NCBI RefSeq assembly: GCF_028885415.1
Contig: NZ_CP118527.1
Span: 6,386,001-6,450,000, forward strand
Direction of reading: 5' to 3'
Source of the DNA: Streptomyces coeruleorubidus
GTDB taxonomy: Bacteria; Actinomycetota; Actinomycetes; Streptomycetales; Streptomycetaceae
Length of the DNA stretch: 64,000 nucleotides
Under the pieces are notes generated by a model. That model was not told where the DNA came from. It ran no database searches and was given only the letters and a program-made list of their open reading frames with translations. Shown one piece after another: positions 50,135-61,835 of this stretch (position 1 is its first letter; the number at the start of each line of letters is the position of its first letter). The position numbers were made by a program, and so were the translations under genes.

Positions 50135-52071
50135 TCGTACAGCTCCTCTTCGGCGAGGTACTTGACCAGCTCCTCCTTGTCGAAGAGGGCGAGCAGGTCG
50201 GCACGGACGGGTTCGGTGGTCTCGCGGGTGAGGGTGATCTGGCCGCGGACCGGGTCCGTCGCCGCCAGAGTGCCCGTCGGGTCGGTGAGCGAGCACAGCA
50301 GGTTGATCCGGCGCCACTTGCGGTCCATCCCCGGATGGTCCTCGCGGGTGTGCCCGCCGCGCGACTCGGTGCGCTCCAGCGCGGCCCGCGCCACGCACTC
50401 GCTGACCAGCAGCATGTTCCTGAGGTCCAGGGCGAGGTGCCAGCCCGGGTTGAACTGCCGGTGCCCCTCGACACCGGCCCGGCGCGCCCGGACCCGCAGT
50501 TCGGCCAGCTTCTCCAGGGCCTGCTTCATCTCCGCCTCGCGGCGGATGATGCCGACCAGGTCGTTCATCGTCTGCTGGAGTTCCTGGTGCAGGGTGTACG
50601 GGTTCTCCGGCGGGCCGCCCTTCGGCTCCTCGATCTCCGCCTCGGCGGAGAAGGGCCGCAGGGCCTCGGCGGCGGCGGAGTCGATCTGGCCGTCGTCCAC
50701 GACCGGCCGCGCCCCGGCCAGCCCCGCCGCGTACTCGGCCGCGTGCCAGCCCGCCCGGCGCCCGAACACCAGCAGGTCGGACAGCGAGTTGCCGCCGAGC
50801 CGGTTGGAGCCGTGCATGCCGCCGGCCACCTCACCGGCCGCGTACAGCCCCGGCACCCCGCGCGCCGCCGCCGTGTCGGACTCGACCGCGACACCGCCCA
50901 TCACGTAGTGACAGGTGGGCCCGACCTCCATCGCCTCCGCCGTGATGTCGACGTCGGCCAGCTCCTTGAACTGGTGGTACATCGACGGCAGTCGCCGCTT
51001 GATGACCTCGGCCGGCATCCGGGTCGACACGTCGAGGAACACGCCCCCGTGCGGGGAGCCGCGCCCCTCCTTCACCTCGGAGTTGATCGCCCGCGCGACC
51101 TCGTCGCGGGGGAGCAGCTCGGGCGGGCGCCGGTTGTGGTCCGGGTCCTCGTACCAGCGGTCGGCCTCGTCCTCGGTCTCGGCGTACTTGTCCTTGAAGA
51201 CGTCGGGGATGTAGTCGAACATGAACCGCTTGCCGTCGGAGTTGCGCAGCACACCGCCGTCGCCGCGCACCGACTCGGTGACGAGGATGCCCTTCACCGA
51301 CGGCGGCCAGACCATGCCCGTCGGGTGGAACTGCACGAACTCCATGTTCAGCAGGGGAGCGCCCGCGAGGAGCGCCAGCGCGTGGCCGTCGCCGGTGTAC
51401 TCCCACGAGTTCGACGTCACCTTGAAGGACTTGCCGATGCCGCCCGTGGCGATCACGACAGCCGGTGCCTCCAGGACGAAGAAGCGGCCGGACTCGCGCT
51501 CGTAGCCGAAGACTCCGGAGACGCGGCCCTCCTCCTTCAGCACGCGGGTGACCGTGCACTCCTGGAAGACCCTCAGCCGGGACTCGTAGTCGCCGGTCTC
51601 CTTGAAGTCCTCCTGCTGGAGCGCGACGATCTTCTGCTGGAGGGTGCGGATCAGCTCCAGGCCCGTGCGGTCGCCGACGTGCGCGAGGCGCGGGTACTCG
51701 TGGCCGCCGAAGTTGCGCTGGGAGATCCGCCCGTCCTTGGTGCGGTCGAACAGCGCCCCCCAGGTCTCGAGCTCCCACACCCGCTGCGGCGCCTCCTGCG
51801 CGTGCAGCTCGGCCATCCGCCACTGGTTGAGGAACTTGCCGCCGCGCATGGTGTCGCGGAAGTGGACCCGCCAGTTGTCGTTCTCATTGGCGTTGGCCAT
51901 CGCCGCCGCGATGCCGCCCTCGGCCATCACCGTGTGCGCCTTGCCGAACAGCGACTTGCAGATCACGGCCGTACGGGCACCCCGTTCACGTGCCTCGATG
52001 GCGGCGCGCAGTCCGGCGCCGCCCGCCCCCACCACGACGACGTCCCACTCCTGCCGGTCGACCACGGACAT
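50131..52071 (-). CDS. sdhA: Succinate dehydrogenase flavoprotein subunit
   Basis: 646 residues. FAD motif VVVVGAGGAGLRAA, the segment KAHTVMAEGG holding the probable covalent FAD histidine, and substrate-site FVQFHPTGM and MPAEVIKRR. I start at the ATG 52071 (M-S-V-V-D); a start at 52116 adds 15 residues overlapping the upstream gene. Actinobacterial, fumarate-reductase-like SdhA type. Confidence 0.95.
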   Translation of the reverse strand: MSVVDRQEWDVVVVGAGGAGLRAAIEARERGARTAVICKSLFGKAHTVMAEGGIAAAMANANENDNWRVHFRDTMRGGKFLNQWRMAELHAQEAPQRVWELETWGALFDRTKDGRISQRNFGGHEYPRLAHVGDRTGLELIRTLQQKIVALQQEDFKETGDYESRLRVFQECTVTRVLKEEGRVSGVFGYERESGRFFVLEAPAVVIATGGIGKSFKVTSNSWEYTGDGHALALLAGAPLLNMEFVQFHPTGMVWPPSVKGILVTESVRGDGGVLRNSDGKRFMFDYIPDVFKDKYAETEDEADRWYEDPDHNRRPPELLPRDEVARAINSEVKEGRGSPHGGVFLDVSTRMPAEVIKRRLPSMYHQFKELADVDITAEAMEVGPTCHYVMGGVAVESDTAAARGVPGLYAAGEVAGGMHGSNRLGGNSLSDLLVFGRRAGWHAAEYAAGLAGARPVVDDGQIDSAAAEALRPFSAEAEIEEPKGGPPENPYTLHQELQQTMNDLVGIIRREAEMKQALEKLAELRVRARRAGVEGHRQFNPGWHLALDLRNMLLVSECVARAALERTESRGGHTREDHPGMDRKWRRINLLCSLTDPTGTLAATDPVRGQITLTRETTEPVRADLLALFDKEELVKYLAEEELYE

Positions 52072-52087
52072 CAGAACGCACCCCTCA

Positions 52088-52924
52088 TCAGAAGAACCGC
52101 GGATCGTCGAAGGCACCGGACGCGACCAGGTAGACGTAGAAGTCGGCGAGCGCCACGCTCACCAGCGACGCCCAGGCGAGCAGCATGTGCCGGGCGTTGA
52201 GCTTCCCGATCCACTGCCACATCCGGTAGCGCACGGGATGCTTGGAGAAGTGCTTGAGCTTGCCGCCGACGATGTGCCGGCACGAGTGGCAGGACAGCGT
52301 GTACGCCCAGATCAGCACGATGTTGACCAGGAACACGAGCGTGCCGAGCCCCATGTGGCCCCACTCGTAGTTCTCGTCGCGGAAGGCGAGCACGGTGTCG
52401 TAGGTGAGGATCCCGGCGACGAGGAGCGCGGCGTAGAAGAAGTACCGGTGGATGTTCTGGAGCACCAGCGGGAAGCGGGTCTCACCCGTGTACTTCTGGT
52501 GCGGCTCGGCCACCGCGCAGGCCGGCGGGGACGCCCAGAAGCCCCGGTAGTAGGCCTTGCGGTAGTAGTAGCAGGTCAGACGGAAGCCGAGCGGGAAGAT
52601 CAGGATGATGATCGCGGGGGAGATCCCCCACCAGCTGCCGAAGATCTCCCAGTTCGGGCCGGCCTTCATCGGCTCGCAGTTCTCCGCCAGGCAGGGGGAG
52701 TAGAAGGGCGAGACGTACGGCGCCGCGTAGTAGTCGGCGTTCGCGAAGGCCCGCCAGGTCGAGTAGACGATGAAGGCCAGCAGACCGGCGACCGTGCCGG
52801 CCGGGGCCAGCCACCAGCGGTCGGTGCGCAGGTGCGGGGCGTCGATCGCGGCGCGCGTACCCGCCCGTACGCCGCCGCTTCGGGGATGGGGTTCTGTGGC
52901 GGGAGGTTCCGTACCAGTGGCCAC
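52088..52924 (-). CDS. sdhC: Succinate dehydrogenase membrane (cytochrome b) subunit
   Basis: 278 residues with about five hydrophobic helices and several histidines in them (NIHRYFFYAA, GHMGLG, SCHSCRHIVGG, ARHMLLAW) suitable for two b hemes, as in type-B complexes with a single membrane subunit. The GTG at 52924 has GGAG about 10 bases upstream. It precedes sdhA by 16 bases. No separate sdhD is present. Confidence 0.88.
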   Translation of the reverse strand: MATGTEPPATEPHPRSGGVRAGTRAAIDAPHLRTDRWWLAPAGTVAGLLAFIVYSTWRAFANADYYAAPYVSPFYSPCLAENCEPMKAGPNWEIFGSWWGISPAIIILIFPLGFRLTCYYYRKAYYRGFWASPPACAVAEPHQKYTGETRFPLVLQNIHRYFFYAALLVAGILTYDTVLAFRDENYEWGHMGLGTLVFLVNIVLIWAYTLSCHSCRHIVGGKLKHFSKHPVRYRMWQWIGKLNARHMLLAWASLVSVALADFYVYLVASGAFDDPRFF

Positions 52925-52978
52925 TGTGACGACTCCGGTCGGTTCGGGGGAGGTGCCGGTCGTTCGACTCCTGCCCGG

Positions 52979-53269
52979 TCAGGGAGCGCGCCGGTCCCGG
53001 GCGCCGAGCCCCTCGTCGTCCGAGTCGACCCACAGCGACGGGTCGTACGGCGCGTCCGAGATGGTGACGAGGTCGGGGCGCTTCGGTGCGGCCGGCGTGG
53101 CGGCGGCGTCGCGCAGCAGGGCGACGCTCTCGCGCAGGTGATTGGCGTCGGCACGGACGCGGCGCATCTCCAGGCCGCCGGTGCCGAGCTGCTTCTCCAG
53201 GCGTCCCAGCGAGCGGAACAGCTCGTCGAGACTGCGTTGGACTGACGTCAGTTCGTCGTGAACGGACAT
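52979..53269 (-). CDS. Conserved small coiled-coil protein upstream of sdh
   Basis: 96 residues. The first 60 form a likely coiled coil (LTSVQRSLDELFRSLGRLEKQL..), followed by an acidic tail with PSLWVDSDDEGLG. ATG 53269 has GTGAGGG upstream. Same strand as sdhCAB and 54 bases away, so probably co-transcribed. Function unknown. Confidence 0.75.
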   Translation of the reverse strand: MSVHDELTSVQRSLDELFRSLGRLEKQLGTGGLEMRRVRADANHLRESVALLRDAAATPAAPKRPDLVTISDAPYDPSLWVDSDDEGLGARDRRAP

Positions 53270-53557
53270 GACTTGCCCTCACTTCCGCGGGTCCTTCGAG
53301 GCCCAAGGCGGCAACGTTCATGCGCCTGCGAGTGTTGCGCGTCACACCTTGTGCTGTGAAGGGATGTGCATCGATTGGCCGAGGCGTGTGGGTGCACCGC
53401 GCGGTGCGTTGCGCCACACGGGTGGCTTCCCGCCCGTGACCGCCGTGTCGCCCTGTGTTGCCGAACCCTTTCCTCTTCAGTGGCCGCATACATCAGATGA
53501 GCTCCAAATACCGCCAAAAGTGATCATAACGCCCGCGGCTTCCCGGAGGTAGCACAG

Positions 53558-55747
53558 ATGTCCCAGCACGGCGTCGGCCCGCGTGCGGTCACGCGCTCGG
53601 TCGCCTTCCTCACCGCGGGTGTGCTCGCGGTGCCCGCGCTCGCCGGATGCGGCTCCGAGGACCCCGCGGGCAAGCCGCTCGCCGCACCGGACATCCAGCC
53701 CGCGGGCCGCGACCGGATCGCCGACGGCGGCACCCTGCGCTGGGCCGTGGACTCCGTGCCCGACACCCTGAACACCTTCCAGTCGGACGCCGACGCCACG
53801 ACCACCCGCGTCGCCCAGGCCGTCCTGCCCTCGATGTTCCGGATGAACGCCAGTGGCCGCCCCGAGCGCAACCCCGCCTACCTGGAGTCCGCCGAGGTCG
53901 TCGAGACGGAGCCCAAGCAGGTCGTCCTGTACAAGCTGAACCAGCAGGCCGTCTGGAGCGACGGCCGGGAGATCGGCGCCGCCGACTTCGCCGCCCAGTG
54001 GCGCGCCCTGTCCGGCAAGGACACCGCCTACTGGACCGCCCGCAACGCCGGCTACGAGCGCATCCAGAAGATCGAGCGCGGGGACAACGCCCTGGAGGTC
54101 AGGGTCACCTTCGGCCGCCCCTACGCCGACTGGCGGTCGCTGTTCTCGCCGCTGTACCCGAAGGACGTCATGGGCACCCCGGACTCCTTCAACGACGGGG
54201 CACGCAAGAAGCTCAAGGTCACCGCCGGTCCCTTCACGGTGAAGAAGGTCGACCGCGAGGACGACGAGATCACCCTCGCCCGCAATCCGCGCTGGTGGGG
54301 CGAGCCGGCCAAGCTCTCCGAGATCGTGCTGCGCACCGTGCCGCGCGACAAGCGGGCCGCCGAGCTGGCCGCCGGCACCCTCGACGTGGCCGAGATCGAC
54401 CCCTCCGCGGCCCGCCGCATCACCGTCGCCGCCCAGCCGCGCAGCTCCAGCGGCCCGGTGATGGGCCCCGGCGCCGACCGGTCCACCGCGCACGCCCTGC
54501 GCTCCTGGGCCGTCGCCAACGGCACCGACGAGGACGCCGCCGACGAGGAGACCGTCGCCCGCAAGAAGCTGCGCAAGGCGACCGCCACGTACGCCCGGCA
54601 GCAGCAGGCCCTGCGCGGCTTCGAGGTGCGCAAGTCCCTGGAACCCGCCTACACCCAGCTCGCCCTGAACGGCGCCGAGGGCCCGCTCGCCGACGAGCGC
54701 GTCCGCAGGGCCGTCGCCCGCGCCCTCGACCGCAAGGAACTGGCCGAGGCCGTGCTGAAGCCCCTGGGCCTGCCCGCCGTCCCGGTCGGCAGCCACCTGG
54801 CCCTCTCCGGCCAGGCCGCCTACGCCGACAACAGCGGTGCCCTCGGCGGCCAGGACACCAAGGAGGCCCAGGCCCTGCTCGCGGACGCCGGGTGGGTGCG
54901 CGGCGGCCCGATCAAGGAGCAGCAGAAGAAGAAAGAAGGGGAGAAGGCGGCCGGCGCCGAGGGCGAGAAAGCCGGCGCCTCCGAGGAGGAGTCGGCCGAC
55001 GACGGCACGCACGGTGGCGAGGACAACAAGGCGCGCCACGGGCAGGACCCGGCCGACCACCTCGTCCAGGACGGCAAGCAGTACAACCACCCGAACCAGG
55101 GCGGTGCCCCCGGCGCGTACGCCCCCGAGGGCACCGCAGCCCCGGCGGGCCGCGAGGCCGCCCCGCTCGCCAAGAACGGCAAACCCCTCACGCTCCGCTT
55201 CGTACTCCCCACCGGGCCCGGCTCCCAGACGCTGCGCACGGTCGCCGACCGCATCTCCCGCATGCTGGAGCGCGTCGGCATCGGCACGGACATCTCCAAG
55301 GTCTCCGACGAGTCCTACTTCAAGGACCACATCGCCTCCGGCCAGTACGACCTCGCCCTGTACTCCTGGCCCGCCACCGCCTTCCCCGCCACCGACGCCC
55401 GCCCCGTCTACGCCAAGCCCGTCCCGGCCGCCGACGGCTCCCTGAACGTCGAGCAGAACTACACCCGCGTCGGCACCGACCAGGTCGACCAGCTCTTCGA
55501 CGAGGCCGTGTCCACCCTCGACGAGGGCGAGTCCCGCTCCCTGATCCGCAAGGCGGACTCCCGCATCTGGGCGGCGGCCGGTTCCATCCCCCTCTTCCAG
55601 CGCCCCCAGCTCATCGCGGCCCGCAAGAACCTCGTCAACACCGGAGCGTTCGGCTTCGGCACGCCGGTCTACGAGGACATGGGCTTCCTGAAGAAGGGCG
55701 CGAAGCCGGCGGCGGGCCCGTCCGCGAAGGGATCTGCCGCCCCGTAG
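53558..55747 (+). CDS. ABC transporter peptide-binding lipoprotein (large)
   Basis: 729 residues. Signal peptide with lipobox L-A-G-C near residue 31, then the SBP_bac_5 fold (TLRWAVDSVPDTLNTFQSD, AVWSDGREI, RNPRWWGEPAKL). An insertion of about 90 residues (near 455-545) is highly charged with K/E runs (EQQKKKEGEKAAGAEGEK) and probably unstructured. Binds peptides or glycolipids at the cell surface. No permease genes adjoin it. ATG with CCGGAGGTAG upstream. Confidence 0.88.
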   Translation: MSQHGVGPRAVTRSVAFLTAGVLAVPALAGCGSEDPAGKPLAAPDIQPAGRDRIADGGTLRWAVDSVPDTLNTFQSDADATTTRVAQAVLPSMFRMNASGRPERNPAYLESAEVVETEPKQVVLYKLNQQAVWSDGREIGAADFAAQWRALSGKDTAYWTARNAGYERIQKIERGDNALEVRVTFGRPYADWRSLFSPLYPKDVMGTPDSFNDGARKKLKVTAGPFTVKKVDREDDEITLARNPRWWGEPAKLSEIVLRTVPRDKRAAELAAGTLDVAEIDPSAARRITVAAQPRSSSGPVMGPGADRSTAHALRSWAVANGTDEDAADEETVARKKLRKATATYARQQQALRGFEVRKSLEPAYTQLALNGAEGPLADERVRRAVARALDRKELAEAVLKPLGLPAVPVGSHLALSGQAAYADNSGALGGQDTKEAQALLADAGWVRGGPIKEQQKKKEGEKAAGAEGEKAGASEEESADDGTHGGEDNKARHGQDPADHLVQDGKQYNHPNQGGAPGAYAPEGTAAPAGREAAPLAKNGKPLTLRFVLPTGPGSQTLRTVADRISRMLERVGIGTDISKVSDESYFKDHIASGQYDLALYSWPATAFPATDARPVYAKPVPAADGSLNVEQNYTRVGTDQVDQLFDEAVSTLDEGESRSLIRKADSRIWAAAGSIPLFQRPQLIAARKNLVNTGAFGFGTPVYEDMGFLKKGAKPAAGPSAKGSAAP

Positions 55748-55763
55748 CTCCCTTGCCGCTGCG

Positions 55764-55814
55764 GCCCGGCGCCCGCACCATGAACCCACAGTGATCATGG
55801 TGCGGGCGCCGGGC
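55764..55814 (+). terminator. Terminator after the peptide-binding protein gene
   Basis: Perfect 20-bp stem (55764-55783 with 55795-55814) and an 11-base loop, 17 bases after the stop. Confidence 0.85.
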
Positions 55815-55843
55815 GTCCGTTCACGGGGGACGAGAGCCGGCGG

Positions 55844-56315
55844 ATGCGCGGCACGATACGGCTGACCTGCACGGCCGGGCTGGTCGTCGGGGTGCTGGTG
55901 GCGGGGCTGACGGCGTGCACCGGGGGACACGGACGGCGGCAAGGCCGACAAGGGCCGCAGGACCGACACGGCCGTGGAGACGGCCTGCGCGGACGGCACC
56001 TTCACCTGGTCCCGCGCAACGAAGTGGGCGAGGACACGACGCGGAGCGCGATGCGCCGGATCCACTCACCGCGCCCGCCCGTGCGGGCCGGCGGACCGGC
56101 CCCGTTCGCCGCGGAGGTCCTCTTCCCTCTCGGCAAGAAGACCGGCGAGATCGAATCCGACGCACGCACCCTGGCGGAGGCGGGCAAGGAAGAGGCCGGG
56201 GCGTTCACCGACGTCCACCGCCCCGAAGCTCGACCCCGACCGCCTCCCGACCGGCGCGGCGGGCGAGTTCGTCCAGTACGCCGGTGTGAAGGAAGTGGCC
56301 GCTGACTGCCCTTGA
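55844..56315 (+). pseudogene. Frameshifted lipoprotein
   Basis: ATG 55844 opens a clear lipoprotein signal (LTCTAGLVVGVLVAGLTAC). The coding sense then moves between frames: K-A-D-K-G-R-R-T-D-T-A-V-E-T-A-C-A-D-G-T-F-T-W, then PAPFAAEVLFPLGKKTGEIESDARTLA, then KLDPDRLPTGAAGEFVQYAG with stop near 56315. At least two frameshifts; no intact product. Confidence 0.7.
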
Positions 56316-56614
56316 GGCCGACCGGCACTCCTGCGTCGAGGCCAGGGCCGGCACTCCCAGCCCGTCCGGCGCTTGAGGACGAGGCCGTTCAGGCCGAAGC
56401 GGGGGTCTGGGGGCGGCAGCCTCCAGGGCGGCCCCGGCATCGGCGCCGGGTACCCCGCAAACAACCCTGACCTGCACCGACGTATCCCGGCTAACCCCAA
56501 CCGGAGCGGACCCGTACCATGGGGTGAGGCCGTGGCATGTTGAGCCCGGCAGGGCCCGCGCACCACCGACGTACGCGCAGGGCATTCCTCACCACTCCGG
56601 GAGTACGCCTCAAT

Positions 56615-58522
<1,908 letters not shown>

Positions 58523-58533
58523 CGCCTGCCGTT

Positions 58534-58578
58534 CGACGACACCGGGCACCCCGCCTCGCGGGGTGCCCGGTGTCGTCG
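58534..58578 (+). terminator. Terminator after typA
   Basis: Perfect 21-bp stem (58534-58554 with 58558-58578) with a 3-base loop, 11 bases after the stop codon. Confidence 0.9.
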
Positions 58579-59124
58579 TGAAGCGGAGGCAACGAGAAGG
58601 AAAGGGTTAGGGAAAACCCTCGATTTGCCGGGGACGGCCGTCCGGAGCGCCCCGTTCGCACTACCCTGCTGCGGAAGTGCCGCGCCCTGCCCGCGCACGG
58701 GCCCGTACAACGGCCTTGCGGTGGAGGCTTCTTGAGCGCGTGACAGCCCCGGTGGCACCCTGCACGGCAGTCACGGTAGCCGCAAGCGGTTTATCTCACT
58801 CTCGCGTCCGGAATGCGGACACTCGCCACCGATAGATGTGTAACAAGTCCGTTTCGCAGGGATCTTTCACCAAACCCTTTGTCCGGATTTTGGAAGATGT
58901 AGGCGTGAGCTGTGATCGAACCGAGACCTCGAGAGTGTGGTTCGCTCCTGGCGTTTGGCAGATAGTTAGGCGCGTAGAGCTCGGATGAACGGGTCATGCG
59001 CTGGAGGCGGCGCCGACTCACGAGCGCGGGGGCACCTGACGATTTCCGGCACCGGCGACGGGCGGTGGCGGTGGTCTGTCTGTGCTCCCTTCGCGGTGAA
59101 CCAATGACTTCATAGGAGGAACCC
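58579..59124. other. Long leader/promoter region of the dipeptide ABC operon
   Basis: No gene or tRNA seen. The AT-richer part around 58795-58990, containing CTTTGTCCGGATTTTGGAAG and TTGGCAGATAGTTAGG, is the likely promoter zone; no -35/-10 pair with canonical spacing stands out. AGGAGG at 59114-59119 serves the first gene. Confidence 0.45.
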
Positions 59125-60765
59125 ATGCGCGGTGCCAAGAGCGCCAAGTGGGTCGCGGGGGCGATAGTCGTCGCCCTGGCCGCCACCGCCTGCGGCGGCG
59201 GCGACAACAGTGCCGGCGACGACATGAACAAGGGGAAGGCCGACCCGAACGGCATCGTCACTGCGCAGCTGAGCGAGCCTCAGAACCCGCTGCAGCCGGC
59301 CAACGCCAAGGAGAGCCAGGGCAGCCGTGTCCTGCGCACGATCTTCGCCGGCCTGGTCGACTACGAGCCCGGCACCGGCAAGCTCGAGTACGTCAACGCC
59401 GAGTCGGTCACGCCGAACAAGGACGCGTCCGAGTGGACCGTCAAGCTCAAGCCGGGCTGGAAGTTCCACGACGGCACCCCGGTCACCGCCAAGTCCTACG
59501 TGGACTCCTGGAACTGGTCGGCCAACATCAAGAACAACCAGACCAACTCCAGCTGGTTCGCCGACATCGTGGGCTTCGAGGACGTGCACCCGGAGAAGGG
59601 TGAGCCGAAGTCCGACAAGATGTCGGGTCTGAAGGTCGTCGACGACAACACCTTCACGGTCAAGCTGACGCAGCCGGTCTCGTACTTCGCGTACAAGCTG
59701 GGCTACGACGTGTGGGCGCCGCTGCCCGAGGCCTTCTTCAAGGACCCGAAGGCGTTCGGCGAGAAGCCGGTCGGCAACGGCCCGTACAAGTTCGTCTCCT
59801 GGGAGCACAACAAGCTCATCAAGGTCCGCAAGTTCGCGGACTACCAGGGCCCGAACAAGGCCAAGAACGGCGGCATCGACTTCAAGAACTACACGACCGC
59901 CGACGCCGCCTACTCGGACCTGCGCTCCGACAACGTGGACTGGATCGAGCAGGTCCCGACCACCGCTCTGACGAGCTACAAGACGGACCTCGGCGACCGC
60001 GCCATCGACCAGCCGTACTCGGCCGTCCAGTCGATCGTCCCGGCGTTCTACACCAAGCAGTTCAAGGACATCGACCCCAAGGTCATCCAGGGTCTGTCCA
60101 TGGCGATCGACCGCCAGACGATCACCAAGACCGTCCTCCAGGGCACGCGCACCCCGGCCGACTCCTACGTCGCCCCCGGCGTCCTCGGCTACAAGAAGGG
60201 CGCGCTCGGCGACATCGTCAAGTTCGACCCGGCCCAGGCCAAGAAGCTCATCCAGGAGGGTGGCGGCGTCCCGGGCAACAAGATCCAGATCCAGTACAAC
60301 GCCGACCAGGACCACAAGCCGTGGGTCGACGCGGTCTGCAACTCGATCCGCAAGTCCACCGGTGTGGAGTGCACCGGCGACCCGAAGCCGACCTTCCAGG
60401 CCGACCTCGACGCCCGTGACAACGACCAGGTCAAGTCCATGTACCGCGGTGGCTGGGTGCTCGACTACCCGGTCAACTCGAACTTCATGCGCGACCTGTA
60501 CGGCAGCACGGCGGCCGGTAACACCAGCGGCTACTCCAACAAGGAGTTCGACAAGCTGAGCTCCGAGGCGGACAAGGCCAGCTCGATCGACGAGACCGTG
60601 AAGCTGTACCAGCAGGCGGAGCAGCTCCTCGCCAAGGACATGCCGGCGATTCCGCTCTGGTTCTACAAGGTCAACAGCGGTCAGTCCAAGAACATCCTGG
60701 GCAAGATCGAGTACGGCCAGGACGGTGACCCGATCTTCGACACCATCCAGGTCAAGCAGAAGTAA
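59125..60765 (+). CDS. Dipeptide/oligopeptide-binding lipoprotein
   Basis: 546 residues. Lipobox ATAC-GGG near residue 23; SBP_bac_5 family (VTAQLSEPQNPLQPAN, GWKFHDGTPVTAKSYVDSWN, GNGPYKFVSWEHN). Captures peptides for the permease/ATPase genes downstream. AGGAGG start. Confidence 0.92.
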   Translation: MRGAKSAKWVAGAIVVALAATACGGGDNSAGDDMNKGKADPNGIVTAQLSEPQNPLQPANAKESQGSRVLRTIFAGLVDYEPGTGKLEYVNAESVTPNKDASEWTVKLKPGWKFHDGTPVTAKSYVDSWNWSANIKNNQTNSSWFADIVGFEDVHPEKGEPKSDKMSGLKVVDDNTFTVKLTQPVSYFAYKLGYDVWAPLPEAFFKDPKAFGEKPVGNGPYKFVSWEHNKLIKVRKFADYQGPNKAKNGGIDFKNYTTADAAYSDLRSDNVDWIEQVPTTALTSYKTDLGDRAIDQPYSAVQSIVPAFYTKQFKDIDPKVIQGLSMAIDRQTITKTVLQGTRTPADSYVAPGVLGYKKGALGDIVKFDPAQAKKLIQEGGGVPGNKIQIQYNADQDHKPWVDAVCNSIRKSTGVECTGDPKPTFQADLDARDNDQVKSMYRGGWVLDYPVNSNFMRDLYGSTAAGNTSGYSNKEFDKLSSEADKASSIDETVKLYQQAEQLLAKDMPAIPLWFYKVNSGQSKNILGKIEYGQDGDPIFDTIQVKQK

Positions 60766-60779
60766 GAAAACGACCGCAG

Positions 60780-60820
60780 ACCGGTGCCGCCTCTCCCGTC
60801 AGGGGAGCGGCGGCGCCGGT
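60780..60820 (+). terminator. Intra-operon hairpin after the binding-protein gene
   Basis: Arms ACCGGTGCCGC and GCGGCGCCGGT (one mismatch) around an inner CTCCC/GGGAG stem. Such structures commonly reduce read-through and keep the binding protein in excess of the permease. Confidence 0.6.
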
Positions 60821-60908
60821 CCGTAGGCACAGGCCTCCACCTCACCCCCTCACCTGCGGTAGATGAGTGCGCAGGCCTCGCCGACCCCTCACGGCATGGA
60901 GGCGCAAG

Positions 60909-61835
60909 ATGGGGCGCTACGCCGCCAGGCGACTGCTCCAGATGATCCCGATCTTCATCGGGACAACTCTGTTGATCTTCCTGATGGTCCATATCCTGCC
61001 GGGCGACCCGGTCCGGGCCATCTACGGGGACAAGGCTCCCGATCCCGCACAGATCGCGCAGATCAAGCGCGAGTACGGTTTCGACAAGCCCGTCCTCGAA
61101 CAGTACGTCCACTACATGTGGAATCTCCTCCAGGGAGACTTCGGCAAGAACCTGGCCGGCCGTCCGGTCACCGAACTCATGGCCGAGGCCTTCCCGGTGA
61201 CGCTGCGTCTGACGCTGCTGGCCATCACCATCGAGATCATCATCGGCGTGGGCCTCGGCGCGTGGGCCGGTCTGCGGGCCGGCAGGGCCGCCGACACCGG
61301 CGTGCTGGTCTTCACGCTGACGGTGATCTCCATCCCGGTGTTCGTCCTCGGCTTCATCGCCCGGTTCATCTTCGCGGACGAACTCGGCTGGCTGCCGCCC
61401 AACGTCCAGGATTCCACGGACTTCGCGCAGTTGTTCCTGCCGGCCTTCGTCCTCGCCATGCTGTCCATGGCGTACGTGGCCCGGCTGACCCGGACGACCT
61501 TCGCCGAGAACCTGCGGGCCGACTACATGCGCACCGCGCTCGCCAAGGGGCTGCCCCGGCGCCGTATCATCGGTGTCCACCTGCTGCGCAACTCGCTGAT
61601 CCCCGTGGTCACCTTCGTCGGCACCGACGTCGGCGGCTTCATCGGCGGCGCGGTCATCACCGAGGGCATCTTCAACATCCAGGGTGTCGGCAACCTCCTC
61701 TACAGGGCGATCCAGACGAGCGAGGGCTCGACGGTCACGGGTGTGGTGACGGTGCTCGTCCTCGTCATCCTCCTGATCAACCTGCTCATCGACCTGCTGT
61801 ACGCGGTCCTGGACCCGAGGATCCGGTATGCCTGA
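60909..61835 (+). CDS. Dipeptide ABC transporter permease 1 (DppB-like)
   Basis: 308 residues, six hydrophobic helices; N-terminal RLLQMIPIFIGTTLLIFLMV and EAA loop (YMRTALAKGLPRRRIIGVHLLRNSLIP). ATG 60909 has GGAGG upstream; the frame from 60867 lacks one. Overlaps the next gene by 8 bases. Confidence 0.92.
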   Translation: MGRYAARRLLQMIPIFIGTTLLIFLMVHILPGDPVRAIYGDKAPDPAQIAQIKREYGFDKPVLEQYVHYMWNLLQGDFGKNLAGRPVTELMAEAFPVTLRLTLLAITIEIIIGVGLGAWAGLRAGRAADTGVLVFTLTVISIPVFVLGFIARFIFADELGWLPPNVQDSTDFAQLFLPAFVLAMLSMAYVARLTRTTFAENLRADYMRTALAKGLPRRRIIGVHLLRNSLIPVVTFVGTDVGGFIGGAVITEGIFNIQGVGNLLYRAIQTSEGSTVTGVVTVLVLVILLINLLIDLLYAVLDPRIRYA

